From a virus: 33,662 nt of DNA. Location of the stretch: positions 1 to 33,662 of the IMG/VR virus record IMGVR_UViG_3300046328_001034; one strand, written 5' to 3'. The position numbers and the translations under genes were made by a program. Positions 1 through 7,923 of the stretch are shown in pieces. The stretch's first letter is position 1. Every line of letters begins with the position of its first letter. The notes below the pieces were generated by a model. That model was not told the origin of the DNA and did not search any database. It was given only the letters and a program-made list of their open reading frames with translations.

Positions 1-55
1 GCAATTGCCTTTTTTCACTTTTACGGGAAATATGAAAATCAAGATTTGTTCTGGA

Positions 56-1603
56 TTATCCGTTCCAGTCTCCGATCATTATCGTAGAGTGTTCGGACAT
101 ACCAGTGAGGTACCGTTGGTACTTTCTGTACACGATGTTGTCGAAGCAATCGCCCAAGTGCGTGGCTTCTGCCTGGTCAATTACTGTACTGGCTTCGGAC
201 TTCTTATCTTTTGAGAAATCCAGTTTAACGGGTGTGTTTTCCAGAGAGGAGATGAGCTGTTTGCATTTGTTGCCGTTAATCCGGATGCGCACAGATCGGG
301 CTTCCTTTTCACTTAAAAGCCGATTAACAAGAAGGTACCTTAACCGGTGAGGGCTATCCAGTCCAAGTATAGGAGAATCAGATCGCCACCCATGCTTTGC
401 CAATCCTTCTCTTACCTGGTCGTAAAAGGTTTTGTTTGATCCTGCTGATTTGTTGTTACCGTTCCGATCTCCATAGATCACGCACTCTTTGATCGGGTGG
501 TTTTTGTACTGATCTGCAAATTTATCGATGAGTGCATAGATTAAAGAATCATAGGTATCGAGATCCACCTCCATGGGTTTCACATATATGTTTTCATTTA
601 TGCGGAACTCTGGCCAGTTGGCGGTGGCTACTTCCTGGCAAACCAGCATCGAAGTAAAACCAGCATTGAAATCAAAGCTCAGTTCAAGGCGTTGGGTTTT
701 TACCAGGAAGTTATCACCCGCAACAAATAGGAGCTTGCTGGCAAAGGATTCGTTGTAATCGTAATCCATGGTGTCGTAGGTTACATGCCGCTTCTCGTTG
801 AAGGATGGGTAAAAACCATTAGGTATCTTTTTGAGCCTACCGTTCCAAAGTTCTACATAGGCTTGGAGTGGTGTTAAGTCGTTCAGCTGTTCCTCCAACC
901 AGTTTGGCCCGAGAACTGCTTCGTTATCCTTTGAGGTTGCCTCGATAAAGAAATAGTTGTTTGGAAGCTTTTTGGCCATTTCCTCCACCTTGTAAATCCA
1001 TTGGCCTGCCTGTGTCCAGGGAGCAGATCCAAAGTGGCATTTGCTTTGGTGGAGGTAGTGCCCGTTAAACCGTTCCGTTGGCCGGGTATTGCCCCGGACC
1101 ATTGGCCGCAAAACCTTCATATTCTCTTCTCCAAAATCTGCGACCTCATCAATATCGTAGGCATCCAAACTACCACCCCTGTTGCTATCTGGCCTGTGGA
1201 AGCTCATCATTTCAATGGTGTACCCGTTTATCCATGTAATGCAGTTGGAATAATCTTCAACCTGGTTCCACGGCTTAAGCCAGTTGGCAGGTGGCCTTTT
1301 GCCAATTATAAAGTGGCCAAACCCTGTCTTTGGGTTGTAGCTCCGAAAGCCAAACCTTTCCCAGCATGCCAAAAGGGATGGGAGAGATTTGTTTACGATC
1401 TGGGCAAAGGTTCTACCCGCCAGCCCGGATTTACCCCGAGGCAGGAAATTAAACTTTGCTACGTTGTGATTTCCTAGTACATCAGTCTTGCCAGCTCCAC
1501 GGCCACCAATAAAGGTTTTGGTTCTTTGTTGGGCCTGAAGGAATGCCGCCTGTTTTGGATTAACATATTGGCGAAGGGATTTAAGGTCACTCTTCTTCGC
1601 CAT
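56..1603 (-). CDS. Terminase large subunit (packaging ATPase-nuclease)
   Basis: This 515-residue protein should pump DNA into the prohead through the portal and cut the concatemer. The N-terminal ATPase carries a Walker A motif GGRGAGKT at residues 33-40 and a Walker B-like AYDIDEV near 148-154. The C-terminal RNase H-like nuclease has the three acidic positions expected: D311 in SFDFNAG, D379 in IYGDRNG, and D485/D488 in HLGDCFDNI. Length is usual for TerL. It overlaps the end of TerS by 17 bases, the normal terS-terL pairing. Downstream is the left edge of the window; the portal would follow if the genome is circular. Confidence 0.95.
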   Translation of the reverse strand: MAKKSDLKSLRQYVNPKQAAFLQAQQRTKTFIGGRGAGKTDVLGNHNVAKFNFLPRGKSGLAGRTFAQIVNKSLPSLLACWERFGFRSYNPKTGFGHFIIGKRPPANWLKPWNQVEDYSNCITWINGYTIEMMSFHRPDSNRGGSLDAYDIDEVADFGEENMKVLRPMVRGNTRPTERFNGHYLHQSKCHFGSAPWTQAGQWIYKVEEMAKKLPNNYFFIEATSKDNEAVLGPNWLEEQLNDLTPLQAYVELWNGRLKKIPNGFYPSFNEKRHVTYDTMDYDYNESFASKLLFVAGDNFLVKTQRLELSFDFNAGFTSMLVCQEVATANWPEFRINENIYVKPMEVDLDTYDSLIYALIDKFADQYKNHPIKECVIYGDRNGNNKSAGSNKTFYDQVREGLAKHGWRSDSPILGLDSPHRLRYLLVNRLLSEKEARSVRIRINGNKCKQLISSLENTPVKLDFSKDKKSEASTVIDQAEATHLGDCFDNIVYRKYQRYLTGMSEHSTIMIGDWNG

Positions 1604-2129
1604 CAGATTCTTTTATTTCTTCGTAATCTGTGTCCTGCGTTACATCTCCTTTATCCAGCTCGGCGGCATCGGTAGTAAAAACCAGAATGGCTGGCCGCAG
1701 GAAGTCTTTTGGATCCAGCCCCTGAAATTTATCCTCTTTATCTAATCCGAGAAGCTTGTCTGCCTTTTCGTGAACAATGGAAGCTTCAAGCCATTTTTCT
1801 TGCTGTTCAAGTTTTTTGGCAAGCCTTCTGTGGTTTTCTGCTGCTGCCACTTTTTGGCCAGCCTTGGAGGTATCCTTTAATGTGGCATAAACCTGTAAAC
1901 ACTCCCGAACGATTCGCATCCCTGTTGGAAAGGAATCTACAACCGAGGTGCTTAAAAGGATATTGGCTGCGGATGTATGGGAATAACCAGAGATCACCAA
2001 GGTCCATGCCTGGTGGTAGCGATCAAGCTGTACTTTTTGTTTGTCCGTTGGCTTGCCACGTCCCAGGAGTAAAGACCGGTACTTATCAAACTTATCCGCT
2101 TTGTATTCTTCTGGTAACTGGGATTCCAT
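1587..2129 (-). CDS. Terminase small subunit (putative)
   Basis: Assigned mainly from position directly upstream of TerL with a 17-base overlap, size (180 residues) and composition. TerS recognises phage DNA and regulates TerL. The N-terminal third (residues about 1-80) is charged and helical, with KPTDKQKVQLDRYHQAWTL then ISGYSHTSAANIL, which resembles a helix-turn-helix DNA-binding segment; a coiled coil with KKLEQQEKWLEA follows and the tail is strongly acidic (ESDGEEE). The frame stays open back to 2231 but the extra residues are encoded across a terminator hairpin, so the start is placed at 2129; 2153 is an alternative. No Shine-Dalgarno is visible. Confidence 0.7.
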   Translation of the reverse strand: MESQLPEEYKADKFDKYRSLLLGRGKPTDKQKVQLDRYHQAWTLVISGYSHTSAANILLSTSVVDSFPTGMRIVRECLQVYATLKDTSKAGQKVAAAENHRRLAKKLEQQEKWLEASIVHEKADKLLGLDKEDKFQGLDPKDFLRPAILVFTTDAAELDKGDVTQDTDYEEIKESDGEEE

Positions 2130-2195
2130 TGATACAAAGGAAATGGAAGCCATCAGGCAAAAAGTAGGACTAAAAAAAAGGCAATTGCTAAACAT

Positions 2196-2227
2196 AAAAA
2201 AACCAGCCTCTATAAGAAGCTGGCTTT
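2196..2227 (-). terminator. Rho-independent terminator upstream of terS
   Basis: On the minus strand a stem AGCCAGC / GCTGGTT (one G-T pair) encloses an 11-base loop and is followed by seven or more T. It sits after the 109-residue gene and before TerS, so it would reduce rather than abolish terminase expression. Confidence 0.75.
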
Positions 2228-2265
2228 CCATTCAATGAAAAAAGTTACCCTATTTGCTCTGGTCT

Positions 2266-2595
2266 TTAGGGAGCGGCATTGGCTCCGGCTTTTATTTTCT
2301 TTTTAAAATTCTTTACGTTTAATGATGAATCGTAGATGCAATTCGGCTTTCTGATAATCCGTTTGTTTGATACGTTGTAGGCATAAAGCACACCATCTTC
2401 GGACTTCCTGAAATTAATCGCCAAATCCATCTTTTCAAACTCAGCTTCGCTTACCTCTCCCGTTGCCATGTTATACTCAAAAACGGTGTGTCCATTTCGG
2501 GGTCTAAGCTTAGCAATCAATTTGAACTCGCTTTTCTCTAGTGTCTTAACTTCTTGGACCGTGTCGGAGGTTGCTTTAATCTGGAGTTGTTTCAT
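2266..2595 (-). CDS. Conserved phage protein of unknown function, 109 aa
   Basis: The protein has a central segment HTVFEYNMATGEVSEAEFEK followed by YAYNVSNKRIIRKPNCIYDSSLNVKNFKKK. From memory this pattern (VFEYN..TGE..EAEF, then IY.S.LN.KN) is a recurring unknown family in Bacteroidota phages near the terminase genes; I cannot name a function. It starts one base after the stop of the 244-residue gene upstream and ends before the terminator at 2196. Its C-terminus, KAGANAAP, is nearly the same as that of the upstream protein (KAGANALK). Likely a packaging or head-associated accessory. Confidence 0.75.
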   Translation of the reverse strand: MKQLQIKATSDTVQEVKTLEKSEFKLIAKLRPRNGHTVFEYNMATGEVSEAEFEKMDLAINFRKSEDGVLYAYNVSNKRIIRKPNCIYDSSLNVKNFKKKIKAGANAAP

Positions 2596-2596
2596 A

Positions 2597-3331
2597 CTAT
2601 TTTAAAGCATTCGCTCCGGCTTTGGCTGCGGCAATCCGGATGTCGAGATTCTCGATCTCTGCATTGGTCTTGGCTTCCTCAGTGAGAAGATCAATGTTGC
2701 CCGGTTGCTTTTCTAGTTTTTTGCGGAGTTTAGACCGCTTTTCTGAAAGCTTTTGTCGTTCTACCTTTAAGGCTGGATCAATTTCAATAGGTGCTGTTTT
2801 TTCTGGCAGCTTAGGCAAGGATCCTTTCGTTAAAAAGAAGTTGATCTGAGTATCAAGTTCCTGCCGCCTTTGATCAAGGCCGTGTGCCTGGCTGGCCAGT
2901 TCTCTCGATTTTTCTTCATTCTCCTCATCTACCGAATCCTGAGAAAGCTTTTCCCTGTCGTGGATTACCTTTCTTTTTTCGGCTAGTAATTCTTTTAGCT
3001 CCGGGTAGTTCTTTTCGAGAATTGAAATCTCCCTTACTTCCTTTTCGGTTTCTGTTTCTTCCTGGCCTTCCTCAACTGCTTGCTTTACTACCGGATCCTT
3101 TTTAGGAATCTGGGCAATGGCTGGCGGCTGGTCAAATGATTTCATTTCGTAAGCCTCGCCAACGGATTCCGCAAGATAAAAGGCTAAACGCTCCAACCCA
3201 TCTTTAGAGTTGCCATTACGGATATGCTGGTTAATGATGTTCCGGTTTGGAATGTACTTACTGGCCAGATATAGACTGGTATTGTAGTCCTTCTCTTCTG
3301 CCTCTAAAAATTCTTTGATTTCCTTTTCCAT
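2597..3331 (-). CDS. Coiled-coil phage protein, 244 aa, unknown function
   Basis: Residues 1-60 (EIKEFLEAEEKDYNTSLYLA then YIPNRNIINQHIRNG) resemble a Bacteroidota phage family in which a short domain beginning EI..WL..G.DY..G..LY precedes the terminase. Residues about 85-240 are dominated by Glu/Lys/Arg heptad-like helices and are probably coiled coil; a proline-containing segment PKLPEKTAPIEIDP splits them. It ends in KAGANALK. The gene follows a terminator at 3359-3387 and has only a short gap to the next gene. A scaffold or head-maturation helper is possible, but the capsid module already has a scaffold candidate, so function is left open. Confidence 0.75.
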   Translation of the reverse strand: MEKEIKEFLEAEEKDYNTSLYLASKYIPNRNIINQHIRNGNSKDGLERLAFYLAESVGEAYEMKSFDQPPAIAQIPKKDPVVKQAVEEGQEETETEKEVREISILEKNYPELKELLAEKRKVIHDREKLSQDSVDEENEEKSRELASQAHGLDQRRQELDTQINFFLTKGSLPKLPEKTAPIEIDPALKVERQKLSEKRSKLRKKLEKQPGNIDLLTEEAKTNAEIENLDIRIAAAKAGANALK

Positions 3332-3358
3332 GGTATTTTTTGAAATAGAGTGAATTTT

Positions 3359-3387
3359 AAAAAAGCCCTACCGTTTGGCAGGGCTTT
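3359..3387 (-). terminator. Rho-independent terminator after the putative tail tube gene
   Basis: Minus-strand stem AAAGCCCT / AGGGCTTT, extended inward by CC-GG pairs across one mismatch with loop GTTT-like, followed by a run of six T. It lies 15 bases beyond the stop of the 172-residue gene, dividing the capsid/tail-tube block from the terminase block. Confidence 0.85.
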
Positions 3388-3401
3388 AGTTGATGAGGTG
3401 C

Positions 3402-3920
3402 TTAATCTTCAATCGGGATGGTGGCAGTGTAGTTATACACACCCACAGTGGAATCGGTTGAAAACTCGATTTCGAAATGGTTTGGATCTGCGGCCTTTGC
3501 ACCAAAGCTGGCTTTGTTCAGCTTCATGTTTGCAGGTACTTTTAAATCTCCCATCATCCAGGTGTTTCCAGATTTGTCTTTTGCAAATAAAATGAAACGG
3601 CCATTGACCATATTCTTTATAAGGTGCAAACGATCTGGAGAAACCTTTGGAATCTTAACCAGAATTTTGGCATTGAGGCCCATTGCTGAACGCTCGCCAA
3701 TCCCGGTAATTTCCAATGATGCCGTTTCGTTATCCATAAGCTCAAATTTGCGGACAAATTTTGCAGCCTTCATGGTTATGGCTGTTGCGATGGTGCTGGT
3801 ACTTGCGGTAACAGCTGGAACGGTTGCAACATCACTTTGGTAAGTAATGTAAAGTTCTGGCAACATCCCACCGACAACCGGCTGGCAATCGGTAAGTAAA
3901 TCTGTAATTAACTCACACAT
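3402..3920 (-). CDS. Putative major tail tube (or head decoration) protein, 172 aa
   Basis: No catalytic motif is present. The sequence alternates short beta-type segments with glycine turns, for example LEITGIGERSAMGLNAKILV, RFILFAKDKSGNTWMMGDLK and HFEIEFSTDSTV, as expected of a beta-rich structural protein. The pattern (a value of the form FxxxKDxxGNxxxxGxLKxPAxM, then an ADP..FxxxFS region) recalls small tail-tube-like proteins found beside the capsid gene in Bacteroidota phages; this is a memory-based family resemblance, not proof. It lies three bases after the 73-residue gene's partner region and directly before a strong terminator, consistent with high expression together with the capsid protein. 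Confidence 0.6.
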   Translation of the reverse strand: MCELITDLLTDCQPVVGGMLPELYITYQSDVATVPAVTASTSTIATAITMKAAKFVRKFELMDNETASLEITGIGERSAMGLNAKILVKIPKVSPDRLHLIKNMVNGRFILFAKDKSGNTWMMGDLKVPANMKLNKASFGAKAADPNHFEIEFSTDSTVGVYNYTATIPIED

Positions 3921-3922
3921 GG

Positions 3923-4144
3923 TTATGCTTCGGTTTCAGGTTCAAAATCTACAAGGCGCACAAGCGCAGATTCAGAAGCCACCAACTGATCAAGATATTC
4001 CTGATTAGCCAGTGCATCTTTGACATTGGCCAGGGTAGCCCCTTGCCAAAATGTATCACCCGATACCATCAGGTAATACTCTTTTCCATTGCTGGTAAAA
4101 GTTGGCGGGGTTACGAACCCCGCCTCGCTTTTTTTCTTTGCCAT
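3923..4144 (-). CDS. Small head-module protein, 73 aa, unknown
   Basis: A short protein between the major capsid gene (6 bases upstream) and the putative tail tube gene (2 bases downstream). It begins basic (MAKKKSEAG), has a compact centre GKEYYLMVSGDTF followed by a helix ANVKDALANQEYLDQLVAS, and ends acidic (DFEPETEA). The position suggests a head completion or capsid-associated role; no family is recognised with certainty. Confidence 0.75.
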   Translation of the reverse strand: MAKKKSEAGFVTPPTFTSNGKEYYLMVSGDTFWQGATLANVKDALANQEYLDQLVASESALVRLVDFEPETEA

Positions 4145-4150
4145 TTTGGA

Positions 4151-5089
4151 TTACGTTCTATCGTTACACCACAGAACTGCTCCATCACAGATTTCGATAC
4201 CGTACCCGAAATCTCCCAATACCTTCAGGTATCGATCAAACTTCTGTAAATCGATGTTGCCCTCGGTGTGATCGCCAAAGCAGATGTTATCCTGCGTGGT
4301 GATGATCACTCTCTGAGATCCAGCCATACCAGCTGCGGCAACCAGTTCGATGTTTGTACCATCCAACATGGTTTTCTCGAAAGAAGTATTGTAAGGCAAT
4401 ACACCGTATCGAGTTCGGTAATCCTGCTCGTAAAAATCTTTCACGGCACGGGAAACAAACATTTTCAAAGGCTGGCCCAAGTAAACATCGGAAACCTTTC
4501 CTTTCACACCTTCCAGCTGCGCAACGGCATTGGTTGCCGTAATGGCACCGCCAGAAGTGTAAACATTGCCCGCAGGAATTTCTCCTGTGATGATCTCAGC
4601 AGCAACGATGGTTAAGATACCATCAATGGTGTCTGCTGGCGTAGTTCCCGCAGCGTTGTAAACCCCTTTCCAGATTCCAGACAATTCCATGTCGGTACCT
4701 GCCTGAGAGGTAAGCCTCTCCATAAGCAATGCTTCGAAAGGAAGATCGAAAGGATTGTCAGAAGTTCTCGCCTTCATCATGCCCAACCAGGTTGGCCAGA
4801 TCAATGAAGGGATAATTTGCACATCAAAAGAGGTTCGGCGTATCTTTAAGATACGTGCACCAATTTTAAGTGCTCCTGCCGTGCCGCTAAAAGCAGCAGA
4901 GGGATTGGCTGGCTTCAAAATAGAAGCTGTACTCAACCGAGGCAATGGGATCTGGTCAGATCCTGCCACAGGAGTAAAGTGATCTTTTGAAACCTTTTGC
5001 AATACCCGGGTGTAAATTTCCGCTTTGTTTTCACGGCAATAGGCACCAAGGGTTGAGGTTAATTCTGATAAGTCAAGAGAATTTGCCAT
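4151..5089 (-). CDS. Major capsid protein (HK97-fold type, Bacteroidota phage family)
   Basis: At 312 residues the size fits a major capsid protein. It follows the protease-scaffold gene by two bases, the usual order. The C-terminal third has the features I associate with Bacteroidota phage capsids: a MLDGTNIELVAAAG segment, RVIITTQDNICFGDHTEGN, then KVLGDFGYGIEICDGAVLW, which would form the A-domain core strands. Residues about 60-110 (AGALKIGARILKIRRTSFDV, PSLIWPTWLG) would be the E-loop/spine region. No cleavage signal is obvious, so whether a delta domain is removed is unknown. Several hundred copies would be needed per virion, so high expression is expected. Confidence 0.85.
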   Translation of the reverse strand: MANSLDLSELTSTLGAYCRENKAEIYTRVLQKVSKDHFTPVAGSDQIPLPRLSTASILKPANPSAAFSGTAGALKIGARILKIRRTSFDVQIIPSLIWPTWLGMMKARTSDNPFDLPFEALLMERLTSQAGTDMELSGIWKGVYNAAGTTPADTIDGILTIVAAEIITGEIPAGNVYTSGGAITATNAVAQLEGVKGKVSDVYLGQPLKMFVSRAVKDFYEQDYRTRYGVLPYNTSFEKTMLDGTNIELVAAAGMAGSQRVIITTQDNICFGDHTEGNIDLQKFDRYLKVLGDFGYGIEICDGAVLWCNDRT

Positions 5090-5091
5090 GA

Positions 5092-6477
5092 TTACTTAGC
5101 TTTTTTTTCGTTTGGATAGTGACCGTGTTTTGCTTTGAACTCTTCGTCCATTTCCCTTTTCACTCTGGTAGTGTAGGATTCTGGGCCTGCTGGTTTTGGA
5201 GAACCTCCAGGAATAACCGCATCAGCTGCCGGTGAGCTGAAAGCCCCCCTCGTTAATGGGTTTTTTTGCATCTGGCTAAAAAGCTCAGTATGCGCACCAA
5301 CCGATTTTTCTACGCCTTCAAGCTTTTCGCTAAAGCCTTTGAACTGAGCCGAAAGCTCTCCAAGGGTTTTGGTTAAAGCAGAAAGTGCAGCTGGATCAGC
5401 GGCAGGCGTTTCAGGTGTGGCAGGATCTGCCTGCTCAGAGACGATGGCGGTAATAATACCGTTTTCATCCGTTGTGATCTTGGATCCGGCAAGGTCTCCC
5501 TCAACGATTTCATGATCACCAGCTGGAGGCACCTCGCCGGTACCGTCCACAATTACCGAATCACCAACGGCGGGAGCATCTCCGGCTGTGATGATGGTAA
5601 TGGCAACGCCGTCCTTCGTCACTCCGGTGGCATCGAGTGCCTTTTTCCCTTGCGACAAAAGCACAGCCTTGATGATGTCCTTAAAGGACTTCGTCGGTTT
5701 GCTCATGGTTTTTAAAATAGATTTTTGTTTATCAAGAAAGGCGATCGCCTTAGCAGGATCATTGAGAAGGAACTTTTTGAGGTGCGGGTGCGAGTTCAAA
5801 AAGCTGTCGGCCTGAAATGCAAAAAGGTGGTCAAAGTATTGACTACCTTCTGAAAACAGGCCATCGGTTGCGGCTCCGGTATCAACACAATCAGAAGCCG
5901 AGAGCTTCTTGATGGTGGCATACAGTTTCCGCTTTTCTTTTGGCAGAGCTTTCCATGCCTCCCAGGCTGGCGTACTACCATCATCATCTACCTTCTTGCC
6001 TTCTATATCGTAGAAGTAGCAATTACCAGGCATGAAAACGATGGATTGACCAAATGCTTTCGGATTTTCGGAGGCCAGCTGAAGGAGATAGTCCTTCATG
6101 CCCTTATATTTTGGGCTGGCGTTGCTGGCCTCTGAAAGGTGGAAATCGGCAAGGCACTGAGAACCCTCTACCCGGATATTAAAGTGTAAACCGGCATAGC
6201 TACCAATCGCATCTTCACTTGCGGCAGGGTGACCAAAGCGACATTTTAAGCCAGATTCATTAAAGGCACCACCAAGGAGGGCAAGCTCATCTATAAAAGA
6301 TTGATCCAACCAAACCTCGTGGCCTTTGGCCTCGCCTACCTGGCAAAGCACCACGCCTTTTAAAATACCAGCTTCGGCATCTACATTGGCGGGCAAAGTT
6401 TCTGTAAATGCAAATTCACTCCGCAGCTGAGTGCCCGGAGCGAAGTGCTTAATATGGTTGATCTTTGACATCGGCAA
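5092..6477 (-). CDS. Capsid maturation protease with C-terminal scaffold domain
   Basis: The 461-residue protein looks like two parts. Residues about 1-215 resemble a phage prohead protease: a conserved RFGHP (H83) and FGQSIVFMP (S145) are plausible catalytic His and Ser, and KLSASDCVDTGAATDGLF is typical of this group. Residues 258-461 begin at an internal ATG (M258, position 5706; MSKPTKSFKDIIKAVL), contain small-domain repeats rich in Gly/Asp/Val, a proline/alanine stretch, and a helix (ALTKTLGELSAQFKGFSEKLEGVEKS split around 385-415) typical of scaffolds, then a basic tail. It lies directly upstream of the capsid gene. The internal ATG could yield a separate scaffold, as in lambda C/Nu3. 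Protease class is inferred. Confidence 0.8.
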   Translation of the reverse strand: MPMSKINHIKHFAPGTQLRSEFAFTETLPANVDAEAGILKGVVLCQVGEAKGHEVWLDQSFIDELALLGGAFNESGLKCRFGHPAASEDAIGSYAGLHFNIRVEGSQCLADFHLSEASNASPKYKGMKDYLLQLASENPKAFGQSIVFMPGNCYFYDIEGKKVDDDGSTPAWEAWKALPKEKRKLYATIKKLSASDCVDTGAATDGLFSEGSQYFDHLFAFQADSFLNSHPHLKKFLLNDPAKAIAFLDKQKSILKTMSKPTKSFKDIIKAVLLSQGKKALDATGVTKDGVAITIITAGDAPAVGDSVIVDGTGEVPPAGDHEIVEGDLAGSKITTDENGIITAIVSEQADPATPETPAADPAALSALTKTLGELSAQFKGFSEKLEGVEKSVGAHTELFSQMQKNPLTRGAFSSPAADAVIPGGSPKPAGPESYTTRVKREMDEEFKAKHGHYPNEKKAK

Positions 6478-6512
6478 ACAAATGTGTTTGCCTTATAGCT
6501 GTTTTTTTAGGA

Positions 6513-6986
6513 CTAATCTGGAACGTAAAGCGGTGCAAACTTGAGCTGTTGCCCTCCTAGCCGTATTTCAATCTTCTGTTTGTCCGCAAACTTTGAGCCA
6601 TCGGCAGCATCAAAAACAAAGGAGAATGGAAGATCCTTACTTCCAAGCAGCCGCATGGATCCATCTGGCTTTTCTGCTATGCAAACAAAACGCTCGTGCT
6701 TGTATAGATCCAGAAACGAGCGAACCTCCTTAACATTGATCGAAGTAAATGAAATGGTTGTATCGAAATACCTGCCGCCCTGGTTAGATTTAAAGGCTTC
6801 TTTTATATCAATAGAATCTGGAAAAACAGGAAGCAGCCAAACCGTACCGGTGCCGGTAATGTTGCTTATATTTTCATTGGCATCAAAATATAGGTTTACC
6901 AACCTGGAGCGGAACAAATAAACCCGGAGGTAGCCACCGCCAACGGGCCAGCACTCAAATTCGAAAATACTGGTACTACTTATCAT
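6513..6986 (-). CDS. Phage protein of unknown function, 157 aa (structural candidate)
   Basis: The start codon overlaps the amidase stop by 4 bases, and the protease-scaffold gene begins 35 bases downstream. The protein is beta-rich with aromatic residues (ECWPVGGGYLRVYLF, RFVCIAEKPDGSMRLLGSKD, KIEIRLGGQQLKFAPLYVPD). The segment CIAEKPDGSMRLLGS and LPFSFVFDAADG resembles tail-associated proteins that modify a tube or tip, but I do not recognise a named family. Its place between endolysin and capsid genes is unusual and does not settle the role. Confidence 0.7.
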   Translation of the reverse strand: MISSTSIFEFECWPVGGGYLRVYLFRSRLVNLYFDANENISNITGTGTVWLLPVFPDSIDIKEAFKSNQGGRYFDTTISFTSINVKEVRSFLDLYKHERFVCIAEKPDGSMRLLGSKDLPFSFVFDAADGSKFADKQKIEIRLGGQQLKFAPLYVPD

Positions 6987-7405
6987 TTGATGTTCATTCT
7001 ATTGAGCCAGGCTTTAACATCAAACGATGGACAAGCCTTTTTTACACCCGGAAAATCCCGATGACCACAAACCTCTGCATTGGGAAACTCTTTTTTTAGG
7101 TCTCTTACAAGGGCTTCCATGGTTTTTAGCTGCTCAGGTGTTCGGTTATCAATCGGCTTATTTGCCCGATCCACGCCACCTATATAACTAATGTGTATGC
7201 TATGGCTATTCCAACCACCACCCACGCCATTGGTTGGATTGGCGTATGGGGCAAGTATTGCCACCTCTCCATTTGCCTTTATGATACGGTGATAGCCTGG
7301 GCTTTTCCATTTTAAAACCTGCTTCCAATAGTTCTGGATGGCATCTACCGTGGCACTCTGGTGGGTTGCTGTGCAATGGATTACAATGTGCTTAATTTCT
7401 CGCAT
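6983..7405 (-). CDS. N-acetylmuramoyl-L-alanine amidase endolysin (Amidase_2, T7-lysozyme-like)
   Basis: This 140-residue single-domain enzyme should cleave the amide bond between muramic acid and L-alanine in peptidoglycan at lysis. Zinc ligands are visible: H10 in IVIHCTAT, H115 in CGHRDFPGV and C125 in KACPSFDV, with Y38 in GYHRII and K123 as the catalytic Tyr/Lys pair of the family. The segment GGGWNSHSIHISYIGG is the expected central strand. No signal peptide is present, so release would depend on a holin; the holin-like gene is far away at 29928-30956. It overlaps its upstream neighbour by 25 bases. Confidence 0.95.
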   Translation of the reverse strand: MREIKHIVIHCTATHQSATVDAIQNYWKQVLKWKSPGYHRIIKANGEVAILAPYANPTNGVGGGWNSHSIHISYIGGVDRANKPIDNRTPEQLKTMEALVRDLKKEFPNAEVCGHRDFPGVKKACPSFDVKAWLNRMNIK

Positions 7406-7839
7406 GCGTTTTTTATTGGTTTAACTGAGGATGGATCTACCTTCTCCATTTTTTGCATAAGGCGATAGGCAGAATTGAAGTCGTAATCTTCTTCGGTAAT
7501 AGAATGGACTTTGTAAAATGTTTGAAGGGCATTCCACCGGCTATAACCAAGTTTTATAAGCAGCTGCACTTCGTTGTACATCCGCTCTCTAAACCTGCGC
7601 TCCATGCTGTTTTTTATGGCAAAAAGAACGTGGAGGCTACTGAACTTGCACTCCACAAAAATGAGCGTGTGGTCCGGGCTTTGGCTTAAATCTTTGGCCA
7701 GTGTTTTGGGTGCCTGGTGAAAATCTTGAGAAAGGGTTACTACCCTATTTTTAAGGTGGAGAACGTTCCCGTCAAATTCAGAAGAAAAGAATTTGATCAC
7801 ATAGTTTTTGACGTAAAGCGGAATCTTTTTTACTGCCAA
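7381..7839 (-). CDS. Unknown phage protein, 152 aa, first gene of the capsid-side late operon
   Basis: No family is recognised. The sequence starts basic (MAVKKIPLYVKNYVIKFF) and is predicted largely helical after residue 65, with a cluster of Arg/Glu (SMERRFRERMYNEVQLLIKLG) and aromatic residues. YSRWNALQTFYKVHSITEEDYDFNSAYRLMQKM is reminiscent of a small helical bundle. As the first gene after the early-operon terminator and next to a candidate promoter with paired 11-base direct repeats, a regulatory or early-late role is possible. The 3' end overlaps the amidase start by 25 bases. Confidence 0.75.
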   Translation of the reverse strand: MAVKKIPLYVKNYVIKFFSSEFDGNVLHLKNRVVTLSQDFHQAPKTLAKDLSQSPDHTLIFVECKFSSLHVLFAIKNSMERRFRERMYNEVQLLIKLGYSRWNALQTFYKVHSITEEDYDFNSAYRLMQKMEKVDPSSVKPIKNACEKLSTL

Positions 7840-7859
7840 TGGTTTAGGACTTTATACAT

Positions 7860-7895
7860 CAAAGAAAACAACTATTGGTTAATAAAACAACTATA
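7860..7895 (-). promoter_or_regulatory. Candidate late promoter with paired direct repeats
   Basis: On the minus strand a box TTTCTTTG (7867-7860), one base from the Bacteroidota -7 consensus TAnnTTTG, lies about 20 bases from an upstream GTTG. The 11-mer ATAGTTGTTTT occurs twice (plus-strand AAAACAACTAT at 7865-7875 and 7884-7894), spaced 19 bases. Transcription would start about 14 bases before the 152-residue gene. The repeats could bind an activator. Functional status is inferred. Confidence 0.45.
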
Positions 7896-7923
7896 TGGAA
7901 TTTTATTAAGGAAATAGGCAAAC

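Noticed and set aside
1-15. 15-base match of the left edge (GCAATTGCC plus T run) to 2175-2189 in inverted orientation, possible packaging site
   Set aside because: It is a palindrome beside a T/A run, easily produced by chance, and no terminal repeat supports a fixed end.
2130-2231. N-terminal extension of TerS that repeats MESQL
   Set aside because: The DNA includes a terminator hairpin; the MESQL match to the true start is coincidental.
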